Position numbers and translations under genes: made by a program
NCBI GenBank assembly: GCA_038025085.1
Contig: CM076140.1
Span: 24,894,501-24,958,500, forward strand
Reading direction: 5' to 3'
DNA from: Tetragonia tetragonoides
Lineage: Eukaryota > Streptophyta > Magnoliopsida > Caryophyllales > Aizoaceae
DNA: 64,000 nt
Shown: positions 1 through 10,560 of the stretch, in pieces
Layout: each line of letters opens with the position of its first letter
Numbering within the stretch: the first letter of the stretch is position 1
Notes under the pieces: generated by a model
What the model was told of the DNA's origin: nothing
The model's input: only the letters and a program-made list of their open reading frames with translations
Database searches by the model: none

Positions 1-419
1 AGACTTAGACTATTAATTAGTTCATCACAAGCTTCACAACATTTATTTTTAACCTTTGTTTAGACATGCGTTCGATTGACAATTTGAGCAGCACAACGAC
101 TATACAGACAATATTTAGGAAGCAATAAAACGTTATTCTAGCATGATATCTACATTATGACTACTGGAAAATAAACACTTAAGCAATTAATTTAATTTGA
201 GCCCTCAGGAAGTTGTACCTGAACTGTAGGCTATATTTGACAATTGAATAGTAAAAATAGATCTCAAGTAAAGAAAGAGGGGGAAGCTCGGTGTCAATAC
301 TCCCGAGTTTAGAATAGAATTGTTTATGGAAGAAAGAGGGAGAAGCTCTGAGTCAATACTACTGAGAATAGAGGGTGTCAACTGTAGACTGTGTGATTTG
401 AACTGAGGGAGGAGGGTTG

Positions 420-427
420 TATTTATA
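420..427 (-). promoter_or_regulatory. TATA box of element A LTR (left copy)
   Basis: The minus strand reads CCTATAAATAC here, a canonical plant TATA box. The same site is present in the right LTR copy at 20534-20541. It would start minus-strand transcription about 30 bp downstream, i.e. near 390 on the plus strand. Confidence 0.65.
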
Positions 428-499
428 GGGAAGGAAATAGGGTTGGAGGGGTGAAGGATGGCCGACTTTCGGAATTGGGCTTGAAAAAAGAGTCGGGCC

Positions 500-600
500 A
501 GAGGCTGTGTCAGCGCCGCTAGCGGCCCTAGGAAACTTGTCAGCGCAGCTAACGGCCATGGGACTTATTCCAGGGCCGCTGACAGCTCTCAGCAGCCAGC
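500..600. promoter_or_regulatory. GC-rich CCGCT/AGCGG block upstream of the LTR TATA box
   Basis: This GC-rich island inside an AT-rich LTR holds the perfect 12-bp palindrome GCCGCTAGCGGC at 515-526, plus further GCCGCTGAC and CAGCGC motifs. It lies 75-180 bp upstream of the minus-strand TATA box. Its counterpart in the other LTR copy (palindrome at 20629-20640) is conserved. Similar blocks precede other TATA boxes of this element family at 5020-5110, 13915-14060 and 17620-17770. A regulatory role is inference. Confidence 0.45.
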
Positions 601-945
601 TGGATGTCGTCTTAATGATGTCATCCAGTCTATTTTTATTTTCCGGAGGAATTTTTGTATTCCGAAAAATATAAAAAGACCGATTTACCCTTGGATGGTA
701 AAAGACGATTCTACCCCTAAATCGCAACTTGGCGATCGGGGGTCGGAAAAAGGCGTGAGACGTGTCGTTTGGAAGCTCTTGAACGGGGCTTCTGAATGAA
801 ATGGAATGAAGGAGTGTTTGGAGGAAAAACCTGAGACCTTATCTTAACTTTTAAAGCAAAAATAGCAGTTCAAGTTTATAAATTTACTCCTTTCATCATC
901 GCACTTTTGCGGAGATATCTGAAGACGCTTTTTTGGTGTCTACGC

Positions 946-1411
946 TTGGTACCAAGGATCTTCTTCGATCGGAGCTAGGATTAAGCTCATGTCGAGGTTT
1001 TTGCAGAAAGCTTGCTCGCTTCTTTTTTGTATGGGATGTGGCATTGTTGAGGGAGTTCAACTGTTCAAATTCCTGTAAAAGAGATAATTTGCATTCTTGC
1101 TTTACGAAGTTTACATACATTGCTTAAATTGATGAGTTAATGATTTGTACAACTTTGAGTTCATTGGATTTGTCAATAGCCAAATAAAGAAAGAAATGAT
1201 CAAGAGGACTTTTATTGATTTGCAAAAAGATAAGCACACATGACTTTAGAGAAGGGAATCTCTAGTTTCCGTCAAAAAGAAACTAGACTTAGAAAAAGTA
1301 AAAGGGGAACACTCCTCTATTCAAGACTAAACCTAAAGATTTATTTAAGATTCTAACTCGACAAAACTTGGGGTCTCAGACTCGAATCCTCTACCTCTTG
1401 CGAGTAGCCAA
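946..1411 (-). mobile_element. Element A 3' untranslated region
   Basis: This non-coding stretch lies between the last gag-like frame and the 3' LTR of element A. Short open frames here overlap the LTR edge and show no family motifs. No RT, integrase or other pol sequence is present, so element A appears non-autonomous. Confidence 0.5.
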
Positions 1412-2092
1412 CTAGTTCCAGCCTCCATCGTCGACATCACCATCCCTTAGAGGTGGTGGAACTTCTCCTCTGTCAATGACTCCCTGGATGTCGTCCTTTA
1501 GGCGAAGATAGTCGTCTGTATGATGCCCGAATATTCGGTGATACTTGCAATAGAGACGATTTTCTTCTAGTGAAGCTTTGGCATCCTCTAGAGGGATGTA
1601 AGGTTGAATGTCATCTCTCCATACCAAGGCGTTCATGACAGCTTCCATTGCTGCAAAGAGGGGAGTGTATCGTTCCTGACTATGACGACACCAACTAACA
1701 ATCCAAGTATATGGTGGCCACATTGTTCCTTGGTCGATGAAGCGTAAGACTAGTCCCTTAAAACGCCTGCACTGATTGATGTGGTGTCCTTCAGCTGCAC
1801 AGTAGGTACAACATAGAATTGGATTTCCGTCCTTTGGGAGGAGCCTTGACGTGGGTGTCCTTGGAAGGACGTATCCATATTTGGACATTTTGTGGTAGAG
1901 GAGGTCTTGACGCCACCATGTTTCTTCCATAGTCAAGATGACTGTGTTCCTGCGCTTGGAGGTGCGTTCTTCTAGGATGTCAACCTTTTCCTTTATTTCT
2001 TGAATTCCCTTGATTATGCGGCCCAGACTTTCCTGTATCTGATTCCTATCATCCTTCGTCTTGTCTTTTTCCCACATCTGACTCCTCTTCAT
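1412..2092 (-). pseudogene. gag-like zinc-knuckle ORF of element A
   Basis: This 226-codon minus-strand frame starts with a charged, probably coiled-coil segment (residues about 5-60). It then has a canonical CX2CX4HX4C zinc knuckle (C-T-Y-C ... H ... C, about residues 94-107). A second Tat-type motif, CKYH-x4-GHHTDDY, follows near residue 185, and its final Cys is replaced by Tyr. Such knuckles sit at the C-terminus of gag in Tat-type Ty3 elements, where they bind the element RNA. The frame follows another decayed gag segment (2165-2660) on the same strand, so this is either a second gag module or a rearranged remnant. No protease or RT follows. The stated start is the first Met of the open frame and is uncertain. 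Confidence 0.55.
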
Positions 2093-2164
2093 AAGACCTT
2101 TGCGAGATCAAAGCAATCTCCTCATCGTAAATGAGGTGAGAGTAATCTTTGGGATCTTCAATTG

Positions 2165-2660
2165 TGATATGGTTTATGGAATGCATGAGGTTATTAGTGC
2201 TTTCAACTTCTTCAGTTTTAGGTAATGGTAGAGTGTCATTGTCTATTTTGTCTTGGATGACATGTTTAAGAGCCCAACAGTTGTTTGTGTCGAGCCCTTT
2301 TCCTTGATGGTGCTTGCAGTATTTGCCCTCTCTCTCAGTTACGGCCCTTGATAATTGGTTCTGGAGTGGGACCTACGGGTTGAAGCATATCTTTGTCCAC
2401 TAGCCTCTCAAGAGCCGTACTGAGAGTTATTCCCAATGGGGCGAATTCTCTCTTTGGCTTGTTTCGGGGTATGAGAAACTCTTTTGGTGAAACATTGGAG
2501 GAAGATTCACCACTCTTACGTTTCTTTTCCGATTCCTGGTGAATCGGGTTGGGCTTTCCTTGAGATATGGATTTCCGATTTTCAGACGAGGGGACAAACA
2601 TTGGCGTGTCCCATAACTGTCTTGACTTAATATTAGTAATGTCAGCTTCCAACCTATCAT
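2165..2660 (-). pseudogene. Tat-type gag C-terminal remnant of element A
   Basis: The minus-strand frame from 2652 to 2335 contains the block REFAPLGITLSTALERLV...LQPVGPTPEP. This matches the equivalent part of element B gag at 6240-6330 (RRYTPLGMPYV...LHPIGPTPDP). The frame stops at 2335. A single-base shift restores a continuation reading KYCKHHQGKGLDTNNC down to about 2220, a zinc-knuckle-like motif with the His replaced by Leu. The gene is therefore broken by a frameshift and a knuckle substitution. The upstream gag capsid part is not recognisable. Confidence 0.65.
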
Positions 2661-2799
2661 CGGTCTGTCATCTCGACAAGGTACTCTTGAACCGTTCTGA
2701 TCATGGTGCAGTTGAGGTGAATTGGATTGATGTATTATCGAAAGTCAAATTGAACCTCTGTCAAGTCTATCTTCTTTGGACCCCCTATCCTGAATAGGA

Positions 2800-3794
2800 A
2801 GCACGGAGCACTTAGTAACAAGAAAATACCATGAGACTCTCACCTATGAAAAAGGACGACCCGCACATAAAAAACACATTGTCCCTAAAAAAAGATCCTT
2901 AAGCCTACATGCCCAAATATTTCCCCTAATATCAAAGGAAAATAAAGTCAATGAACGAAAATAAAAAATAAAAAAAAAAGGAAAAAGAAAAAAAAGACGG
3001 ACTATCCTATTTTTTTTTTAATTTTCTAGACTCAAAGAAAATGGGAAAAAAAAAGATAGAAATTTTGGCCATCTTTTTTTTTTTTTTTTTTTTGCAATTT
3101 TGCTTTTTTTTTTTTACCGAATCTGGATTACATCAAAAAAAGAAAAAAGAACTAGAAAATTGGAGAGACTGACTCTTTTTTTTTTTTTTTTGCAAAAAGA
3201 TCCTAGAAAATTGTTCATGACTTCGACGCTATATGAAAATATATCATCGGGAAAATGAGTGCTCATTGAATTGAATTCTCGCACTATTTTTGGGCATTAG
3301 GAACTAGCTAAAAATAAAAGAAAAGACTCCTAGCACGTAAGCACATGTTGGCACATAGTCACGATATTCATGCATTCAGGCAAGCATTACAACGACATAG
3401 TTACAGGCAAACATATGATCAGACGGAGATTACAACGACACATGCACAACAAGCAAGCGAATGCACGAATGTGGGCTAGAAGCTTTTGGCTCCTGTGAGG
3501 TCACCACGACAAATTACAATTTCCGTTCGCCGGATGGTCGACACATCAATTTGTAATTCTTTTTCACCAATAAGAGTCGATGAGTCGTGGGTGACGAAGC
3601 GTCGGTTTGCACGATAGGACAACTGTATATTCCTTTAGATATACGCGTTGTCTACGAGTTACGACACAAACTTCCTCGAAGGTCGATAAGGGTCTAAAGA
3701 TTGTGAAAAAACACATGCAAATGATGCAAAATATGGAACATGTTATTAAACAATTAAGCAAACTTGACTTTCGAGTCTCACCCTCTTAAATAAA
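2800..3794 (-). mobile_element. Element A leader, low-complexity A/T tracts
   Basis: This is the untranslated leader of element A, between the PBS and the gag remnant. Positions 2870-3195 are dominated by A- and T-homopolymer runs. From 3330 to 3480 there are imperfect repeats of short motifs such as ACAACGACA and GCACAT. No coding signal is seen on either strand. Confidence 0.5.
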
Positions 3795-3813
3795 TCCCCA
3801 GCAAAGTCGCCAC
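3795..3813 (-). promoter_or_regulatory. Primer binding site of element A
   Basis: Directly inside the LTR end, the minus strand reads GTGGCGACTTTGCTGGGGAT. The TGGCGACT start is the usual PBS form of Tat-type Ty3 elements, complementary to a tRNA 3' end. A related site starts element C's internal region at 54719. This fixes the orientation of element A and the inner border of its 5' LTR at 3814. Confidence 0.75.
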
Positions 3814-4693
3814 TGTAAGGAGCCGGGATTTTTCCATCTGCTCCATGGAGTGCGTCGTTATAGAAAATTTGTATGGTGGGGGCTTTAGATAAGTTTTAGG
3901 GACCATCGAGTTAGAAAAGATTTTGTACACACTTGAATTTAGACCTTTCAATTGGGTCGGGCGGGCCGGGTTTGGGTCAGGTCACGTCGAATTAGGGTCA
4001 CTAGCGGGTCGAGTTGTTTCGGGTTCGGGTTGAGAAATGCTTGACCCTGACCCAGTGTTGTCGGGTTCGGGTCGACCCAGCGGGTCGGGTGACCCAAATT
4101 TTTAAATTTTATTCGTCAATTATATAGTCAATTTATGTTTTCAAACGGTATATTTGTACACATATACTCAAATTTATAACCTGTATTAACTACATACATA
4201 TTTTATTCACGTTTTGGAATGTATATACACCTAAATCATATTTTTTAATATTTTGATTAATTTTTCGATAAGTTGTACAATATAGTTCCGTCCATTTGAG
4301 GGTAGTTAAGAGCAAAAATTTTCATTTTGAGAGAATAAAGATGTAGAGAAAAAGTTAATGAAACACAAAAAAAAGATTTATATTGTTTTTTATGATAACT
4401 TAGTTGAACTTTTTATTTATAATTACAAATTGTTCTATTTTGCGGGTCAAACGCGTCGACCCACTAACGGGTCGGGTTTGACCCAAAAACACCGGGTTAA
4501 TCGGGTTCGGGTCAAACCGGGTTCCGGGACGAAACATCAGTGTCAGGACCCTGAAAAAATGGGTCGGGTTTTCGGGTCGGGTCGGGAATTGACAGGCCTA
4601 CTTGAATTGAATAAAAACAATGAACGAGGCCACCAATCTGCTATCGGCGTTTTATCGAATGGACAAACCGAAGGGACAATCCGAAAGGAACAC
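3814..4693 (-). repeat. Element A 5' LTR, inner segment (split by hAT and element B)
   Basis: The minus-strand LTR ends ...CTCCTTACA at 3814, immediately before the PBS. The LTR is interrupted by a hAT-like element at 3940-4600 and then broken at 4693/4694 by insertion of element B. It resumes at about 19952 and ends near 21030. Without the insertions it would be about 1.3 kb. Element B's flanks (AACAC and ACAAC) are similar but not an exact target duplication. Confidence 0.65.
3940..4600. mobile_element. Non-autonomous hAT-like element
   Basis: The 661-bp element begins TAGACCTTTCAATT and ends AATTGACAGGCCTA; these inverted termini match at 12 of 14 positions. The 8-bp sequence CTTGAATT flanks it on both sides (3932-3939 and 4601-4608), the target-duplication length of the hAT superfamily. 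Both ends are rich in GGGTCGGGT/ACCCGACCC motifs and the middle is AT-rich. No transposase frame is present; open frames across the GC-rich ends are repeats read as codons. It inserted into the LTR of element A. Confidence 0.85.
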
Positions 4694-5019
4694 TGTAGAC
4701 ACCCTAATCGGTTCTCATCCCCTGGCACCGCAACGCCCAATGATGATGGTAATGGATTAACATGGACGTAAGTAGAAAAGGACATTGCTCGAAAATCTAG
4801 ACCAAACTCCTTGAAACCTCACTCTTTGGATATCCCTTGTTATAAGGATTCCAACGCCTTTGACCTTGCCTCAATCAGGTTCCCGGATCAAGAGATATCG
4901 CGTCTCAAAGATTTGGGTCAAAACCGCTCAATCCCGGCCCCTGGTCAGCCCAAGGGCAATTTCGTAATTTACTGAGCACAAAAAGTCAAAAACCCTAGTC
5001 ACACGCGCACCGTCAGGTC

Positions 5020-5110
5020 CAGCGGCTATCGCTACATGCCCGGCTGCCAGCGCGTGACAGCGGGGGCCTTCTGGCCAGCCGCTGAGCCCCAGCTGCCCTC
5101 CGTGTGGCCG
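5020..5110. promoter_or_regulatory. GC-rich block upstream of element B LTR TATA box
   Basis: Contains AGCGGCTATCGCT, GCCAGCGCGTGACAGCG and CAGCCGCTGAG within an AT-rich context, about 80-170 bp upstream of the TATA box. The 3' LTR copy (18750-18860) carries an extra CAGCGGCAGCCGCGG insertion. It shares the AGCGG/CCGCT theme with the promoters of element A and of both antisense genes. Confidence 0.4.
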
Positions 5111-5187
5111 CTGGGCCGGTTTTTTGGCTGGGCCGAGTTGTGGCGCCAGGTTTCTTACCCTAAGCCCCAAAATCCGTCCCCCAACTC

Positions 5188-5195
5188 TATAAATA
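5188..5195 (+). promoter_or_regulatory. TATA box of element B 5' LTR
   Basis: TATAAATA within CAACTCTATAAATACTCC, a canonical plant core promoter. The same site is at 18937-18944 in the 3' LTR. Transcription would start near 5220 and give a plus-strand retrotransposon RNA. Confidence 0.75.
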
Positions 5196-5632
5196 CTCCT
5201 CTTCACCCTCTTTTGCAGAGGGTCAGTCAGTTCATAATTTTGAGAGCATTGAGAGCACATATTTCCCCAAATCAAAGAGAATTCAGAAATCTGAAGATCC
5301 AAGCAAGCATTACACCTAGCCTAGCACCCAAGATCGAAGAGCAATTCCAATTCTACTAGTCCCGTTCGAATAGAACGTCCAGGTTAACCATCCTGAGGGC
5401 CTAAACTCTTTATTAAATCTCTGGTTTACTATTTTCAATCATGTTTTATTTAGCTTTTGATTATGGATGAATAAATTTGCATGCTTTGGGTTCTGTATAT
5501 TATTATGCACGTTTAGTTTATAAAGTTAGCATCTTTTTTTTTAGTTATGCAAGTTTGCATCTTTTTGTAGTTTTTGCATGCATATAGTAGCCACTAAGCT
5601 TCCATCAAGGGAAAACTACCCACTAAGTTTCC

Positions 5633-6634
5633 ATGCCTGAAGTTCCCACTTTCAAAGGAACCGATGATCCACAAGATCATATTAGAGCTTTCACTACTGC
5701 ATTGGGCCTTAGAGGCATTGAACAAGAGCTGTATGTTCATCTCTTTCCCCAAACTTTGGATCCTGCTGTCAGGGCCTGGTTCTTCAAATTGCCCACCCAA
5801 AAGTTGCAAAAAATGGAGGATTTATCTACTTTGTTCCTCGAAAGGTATGCCGATAATGTCTTGCCACCCATGACATTGAGAGAATTGGATATCACCAAAC
5901 AAGGTGACAAAGAAGGGTTCACCAATTTCGTGAGAAGGTGGAGAACTAAGGTTGCTGAAATGATTGATCGCCCATCTGAAAGGGTTCAAATTAGAATGCT
6001 AGTCCAAAATTTGGCATCTGAATACCGCGAACACATGAAGTTTTAACCCATAACCACCTATGCGCAACTAACTGAAGTAGGCATTGTCATTGAAGATGAC
6101 CAACTCCAAAGAGGAAAGAACAAGGTCATTTACAGCAACAAAACAAGTGGGTATAAGGATAAGAAGTACATTAATACCAACCATGCCTCCACAAGTAGAG
6201 GAAATGAGGTGAACGCCATTGCTGACAGGCGTCCAAGAAGGTATACTCCCCTTGGAATGCCTTATGTCTAGGCCTTAGACAAATTGATCAAAGAAGACTA
6301 TCTACATCCGATTGGGCCTACTCCCGATCCATCTGTAGAGAAAAGATCACCGTATTGGAACGAGTCTGCATTCTGCAAATACCATAGGGGGCGTGGACAT
6401 GATACTGAAAAGTGTTACACTCTCAAGGATAAAATCCAGGATTTGTTTGATAAAGGCACTATACCATTGCCTAAAGATGCGCCGCCACCCAGCAACAACA
6501 ATAATCCCCTCGGGAATTCTTTTGCCATTGACATAGAAGAAGGGTTCGATCCCTCCTATCTGATCACTCCTATTGGGCAGGCCATACCACCATACCCAAG
6601 CCCAAGGCCCACGCTGGACGTTTGCGGCCTGTAG
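5633..6634 (+). pseudogene. gag of element B (interrupted)
   Basis: The capsid-type retrotransposon gag region starts MPEVPTFKGTDDPQDH and runs through a W-rich capsid segment. The Tat-typical block PRRYTPLGMPYV follows, then a zinc knuckle CKYH-x4-GHDTEKC near 6378-6419. One frame is kept throughout but is broken by TAA at 6044-6046 and TAG at 6269-6271. Both stand where Gln codons are expected, which suggests C-to-T changes. The N-terminal part was removed by the deletion at about 5590, so the ATG at 5633 is an internal Met, not the original start. A frame change around 6620 separates gag from the next segment. Gag would form the particle that packages the element RNA. Confidence 0.85.
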
Positions 6635-9203
6635 GTAGTGATGAGGAAGATAATGGGTCACATACTGATCCAGAAGACGTGCTGACTCCTCAAGTCCATG
6701 ACATAGCCAATGGCAAGGCTTGGTATGACATCTCCAATGAAGAGAAAGAAGAGGATGATAAAGCCCTCAACTACCTCACAAGATCAGGACGCCAGTTCAG
6801 GCCCGAAAACATCTATATGGATCCATCCCAAATCCAACCCGTAGAGCCTGTAACGATCCCCAATAGGGATTCGGCCCAAAGAGAAATGGCCAAAGAGGAC
6901 GATGGGACCAACATCCTCAAACAACTACAAAGAATAAAAGCTGATATGTCTATCTGGCAACTGTTGACCACTTCTATCACTCATAAAAGGGTCGTGCTAG
7001 AAGCCTTGAATGCAACCACCATTCTCCAAATGCCACCCTTGAAGAGGTGGTCAACCTCCTGGTTCAAGGAAAGTCATCCACACCCATCACTTTTTCTGAT
7101 AAAGACCTTCCACCTGAAGGTATTCACCACAACAAAGCCCTTTATCTGACCGTAATCTGTCAACAAAGACAGGTCCCTATGACTTTAGTGGACAATGGCT
7201 CAGCTGTAAATGTGTGCCCCTTGAGGACTACTGAACACCTCAAAATAGATTGCAACAACCTCGCGCATTCCGGACAAGGGCTAAGGGCTTATGATAATTC
7301 CAAGAGGAATGTATTGGGTACTTTCTCCATGAATATCAATATTGGGCCCATCGAGAAAATGGTTCAGTTTCATGTAATTGACATTCCAACAACCTTCAAC
7401 CTACTCTTAGGAAGGCCCTGGTTACACGAGCTAAATGCTGTAGCCTCAACCCTGCATCAAAAGGTAAAGTTATCCTTGGCAGGATCCACCTTGGAAGTCT
7501 GCGCTGACACTATGGTAGCCCAGATTGAGAAAAATCCAGTCCTAAAGATAGAGCATAATGAACAAGGCGAGGAGTTATGGGGCTTCGAGAAGATAGCTTT
7601 CATAGAAACAATAGAGCCCACACTCAATGTGAATGCTTTACTCAGAAAACAAGGCCACTTTCCATGCACCACTTTGGGCCCTCATCCCAAGGTAGCTCAA
7701 ATCTGCTGGAATACCAAGATTAAAAATGATCTATTTGGGTTGGGCTACAGGCCCACAAGGCAAGAAGATAGAGCCTACATAACCAAGGAAATGGCTAGGA
7801 AAATAGCACGCGCAGCCAACAAACCTGTTCCATACAACATGGATCCTTATCCCCTTACCCTCAATGGACAATTTCTTCAAGAAGGCGACCCATATCCTTA
7901 CTATGGATTCCCTGAACCGTACACAATTGACGGGATCCTAATCCCAGGCTTTGAATCATTCCAAGACTGCTTCACCATGAGCGAAGACACGCCTGTACCT
8001 CCTAATGAGGACCGATCCACCAAAGATTGGGCTAATGACATGGTACTCAACGATTTTGGGCTACTATTTGGCGAAGAACACCGCCCATACGACGAGATAA
8101 CAACCAAACTTCCCCTTACTGTGCTTTTTAATGAAGGTTTCGACCCGTCCAAGCTGATCGCCCCAATCGGGCCCGATCGCACCACCTGGAAGCACGAGAC
8201 AAAGTGGACTCCAGTCAAGGGAGCCAAGTACAAGTTCACGATTCGCAACGGTCCTACAGAGGGGCCCATTTCTGATGCTGAGTCTGATTCCGAGTCCGAG
8301 TCTGATTCTGAGTCTGTTATCCTAGAAGAGTCGGGTAGTCCACCCCAGTCTATTCCAGCTATTACTAAGGTCCTTAATGATGACCTCATTGATGTATTGT
8401 CTGCTTCTATTAATATTATGAGTGTCGATTTTGCTTACTCGGATTGCCTCATTGCTAATAATTCAGAGGATACAACGGAATTGCCAAAAGAAGTCATCAA
8501 AGCATTATTCGAACATGAACAAAAGACTTCAATAGTCGAAGAAACAGAGACAATAAATATTGCAGCTAATGACGAGCCTCGCCACGTGCAAATAGGCTTG
8601 TCTTTAACATTTAATGAACGCGAACAATTCGTAACACTCCTAAAGAATTATACGGATGTTTTCGCCTGGTCCTACAAGGACATGCCTGGCATAGACCGCA
8701 ATATTGCCCAGCATACCATCCCACTAAAGCCCGACTGCAAACCAGTCAAACAAAAGTTGAGAAGAATGAATCCAGAATGGGCCCTTAAGATCAAAGAGGA
8801 GGTCCAAAAACAGCTAGATGCAGGCTTCATAAGAGTGGCCAATTACCCCGATTGGGTAGCCAACATTGTCCCAGTCCCAAAAAAGGACGGACGGGTACGA
8901 ATGTGTGTAGATTTTAGGGACTTGAACAAAGCAAGCCCGAAAGATGACTTTTCCTTACCCCACATAGACGTCCTAGTAGATAATACTACCGGACACGCCC
9001 CCCTATTATTTATGGACGGGTACGCAGGATATAACCAGGTCTTGTTGGCCAAAGAGGATGAAGAGAAAACCACTTTCATCACACAAATGGGTACTTATTG
9101 CTATACAGTAATGTCATTTGGGCTTAAGAATGCAGGAGCCACATATCAAAGAACCGCTACAACCTTTCTCCACGATATGATGCATAAGGGGGCTGAAGTT
9201 TAA
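6622..9203 (+). pseudogene. Protease and N-terminal reverse transcriptase of element B
   Basis: A linker segment (6622-7030, containing LTRSGRQFRPENIY) is followed by a frameshift near 7010-7035 and a 718-codon frame to 9203. The aspartic protease motif is VDNGSAVN (Asp-Asn-Gly at 7191-7199, a variant seen in Tat elements). A serine/glutamate-rich low-complexity stretch (8270-8330) follows. The RT starts around 8640 (DVFAWSYKDMPG) and contains the VPKKDGRVRMCVDFRDLN fingers motif and the MSFGLKNAGATYQ palm motif. The frame ends at TAA 9201-9203, exactly where the Tyr of the catalytic YVDD box should be; GTA GAT GAT follows. The enzyme would be truncated before its active site and cannot be functional. 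Confidence 0.9.
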
Positions 9204-10560
9204 GTAGATGATATGATCATAAAATCCAAAGACAGAGAAGGGCATGTACCCTCACTTCAGAAGCTCTTTGACATGTTTAAGGAAGTACAATATAAGGCTT
9301 AATCCCCAGAAGTGCGCATTCGGAGTCACATCCGGAAAACTTCTAGGATTTGTCATAAGCACCAGAGGAATAGAAATTGATCCATCCAAGATCAAAGCCA
9401 TAATAGACATGCCACCTCCAAAAACAGAAAAGGAAATAAAAGGCTTTTTAGGGAGAATCCAAGACATTAGCAGGTTCATCTCCAAATTAACTATCACTTG
9501 TGAGCCCATATTCAAAAAACTCAAAAAAGAGGTAAAAACGAAATGGGACGAGCAATGCCAAAAGGCCTTTGACAAAATTAAGGCCTACTTATCCGAACCA
9601 CCTGTTCTAGTACCGCCCATTCCAGGCATGCCTCTAATCCTCTACCTTACAGTCACAGAAACGTCAATGGGAGCCATGCTTGCCCAAGAAATAGACAAGG
9701 AAGAGAAAGTTATATACTATGTGAGCAAAAAGTTTCTGGAGCACAAAACCCGCTATTCGTCCCTAGAAAAGACATGCCTAGCTTTGGTAGCAACTACTAA
9801 AAAGCTGCGACATTACATGCTCCAGCACTCGATCCACATAAGATTGACAGAAAATCCTTTGAAATACATATTCGAAAAGCCCATACTAAATGGTAGAATA
9901 GCAAGGTGGACCGTTCTCCTTTCAGAATTCGACCTTAAATTTGAACATCATAAAGCCATAAAAGGGCATGCTATCTCGGAATACCTGGCTGACCAAGCTA
10001 TAAACGAACCTGATCGCAAGGATGAGTATCACTTCCCAGACGAAGGGGTTATGACCTTAGATACCGAGACTTGGCCACTATATTTCGATGGAGCATCCAA
10101 CCAAAAGGGTTTTGGAGTAGGAGTCCTGATAGTATCCCCTGAGGGTGCACATACACCTATTTCAGTCAAATTGGACCACGAAGTCACTAACAATGGCGCA
10201 GAATACGAAGCTTGCATAATAGGACTCCAATTCGCCATAAGCCTTGGCATTAAGGCGCTTCGAGTCTATGGGGACTCGTCACTCATAATTAACCAAATTT
10301 CCAAAGTATGGAAGGTTAAAAGTGAATCCTTGGCACTCTACCAAGAATACTTAGACAAGATCATAGTGTATTTCAATCAAATACACTTTACATACCTTCC
10401 ACGAGAAAATAACCAATTTGCAGACGCCTTGGCTAAATTAGTAAGCATGATCAACTTACCCGAAACTATTCGGATGATGCCCATATGTGTACAAAGAAGA
10501 TCTGAGCCTTCATATTGGAAGTGTTCCACGATGAAGAAGATGAGTGGTACACCGATATAA
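9204..10560 (+). pseudogene. RT C-terminus, connection and dual RNase H of element B
   Basis: After the VDD remnant a frameshift near 9265-9280 moves the reading into the frame that holds LRKYNIRLNPQKCAFGV and the RT thumb. A degenerate Ty3-type RNase H (about 9600-9860) lacks the first catalytic Asp: LYLTVTETS stands where LYLDAS is typical. A second RNase H follows (10070-10450) with all four acidic positions visible: FDGAS, NNGAEYEA, VYGDSSL and NQFADALA. Tat elements are known to carry an extra archaeal-like RNase H after a decayed original one, and this arrangement fits that. It would degrade RNA in RNA-DNA hybrids during reverse transcription. Confidence 0.88.

Larger units (their letters stand above)
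1..945 (-). repeat. Partial 3' LTR of Tat-type element A (minus strand)
   Basis: This stretch is a diverged copy of 20155-21030, in the same order and orientation, so the two are the LTRs of one minus-strand retrotransposon. The outer end lies before position 1. On the minus strand it carries a TATA box at 420-427 and a GC-rich block at about 500-600. The inner edge is near 945, where similarity to the other copy stops just after a TAGACACC motif. No clear polypurine tract is visible next to it, so the edge is approximate. The promoter block and the TATA box are conserved between the two copies. Confidence 0.8.
4694..5590 (+). repeat. Truncated 5' LTR of element B
   Basis: Aligns with 18436-19338 of the 3' LTR, then stops abruptly after GCATATAGTAGCC. 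The remaining ~610 bp of LTR, the PBS, the leader and the gag N-terminus are missing, so a deletion joined mid-LTR to gag at about 5590. It contains the TATA box at 5188 and a GC-rich block at 5020-5110. Confidence 0.9.

Noticed and set aside
4358..4771. Plus-strand open frame of 137 codons
   Set aside because: It runs through the GGGTCGG-rich end of the hAT-like element and into the element B LTR; no protein features.
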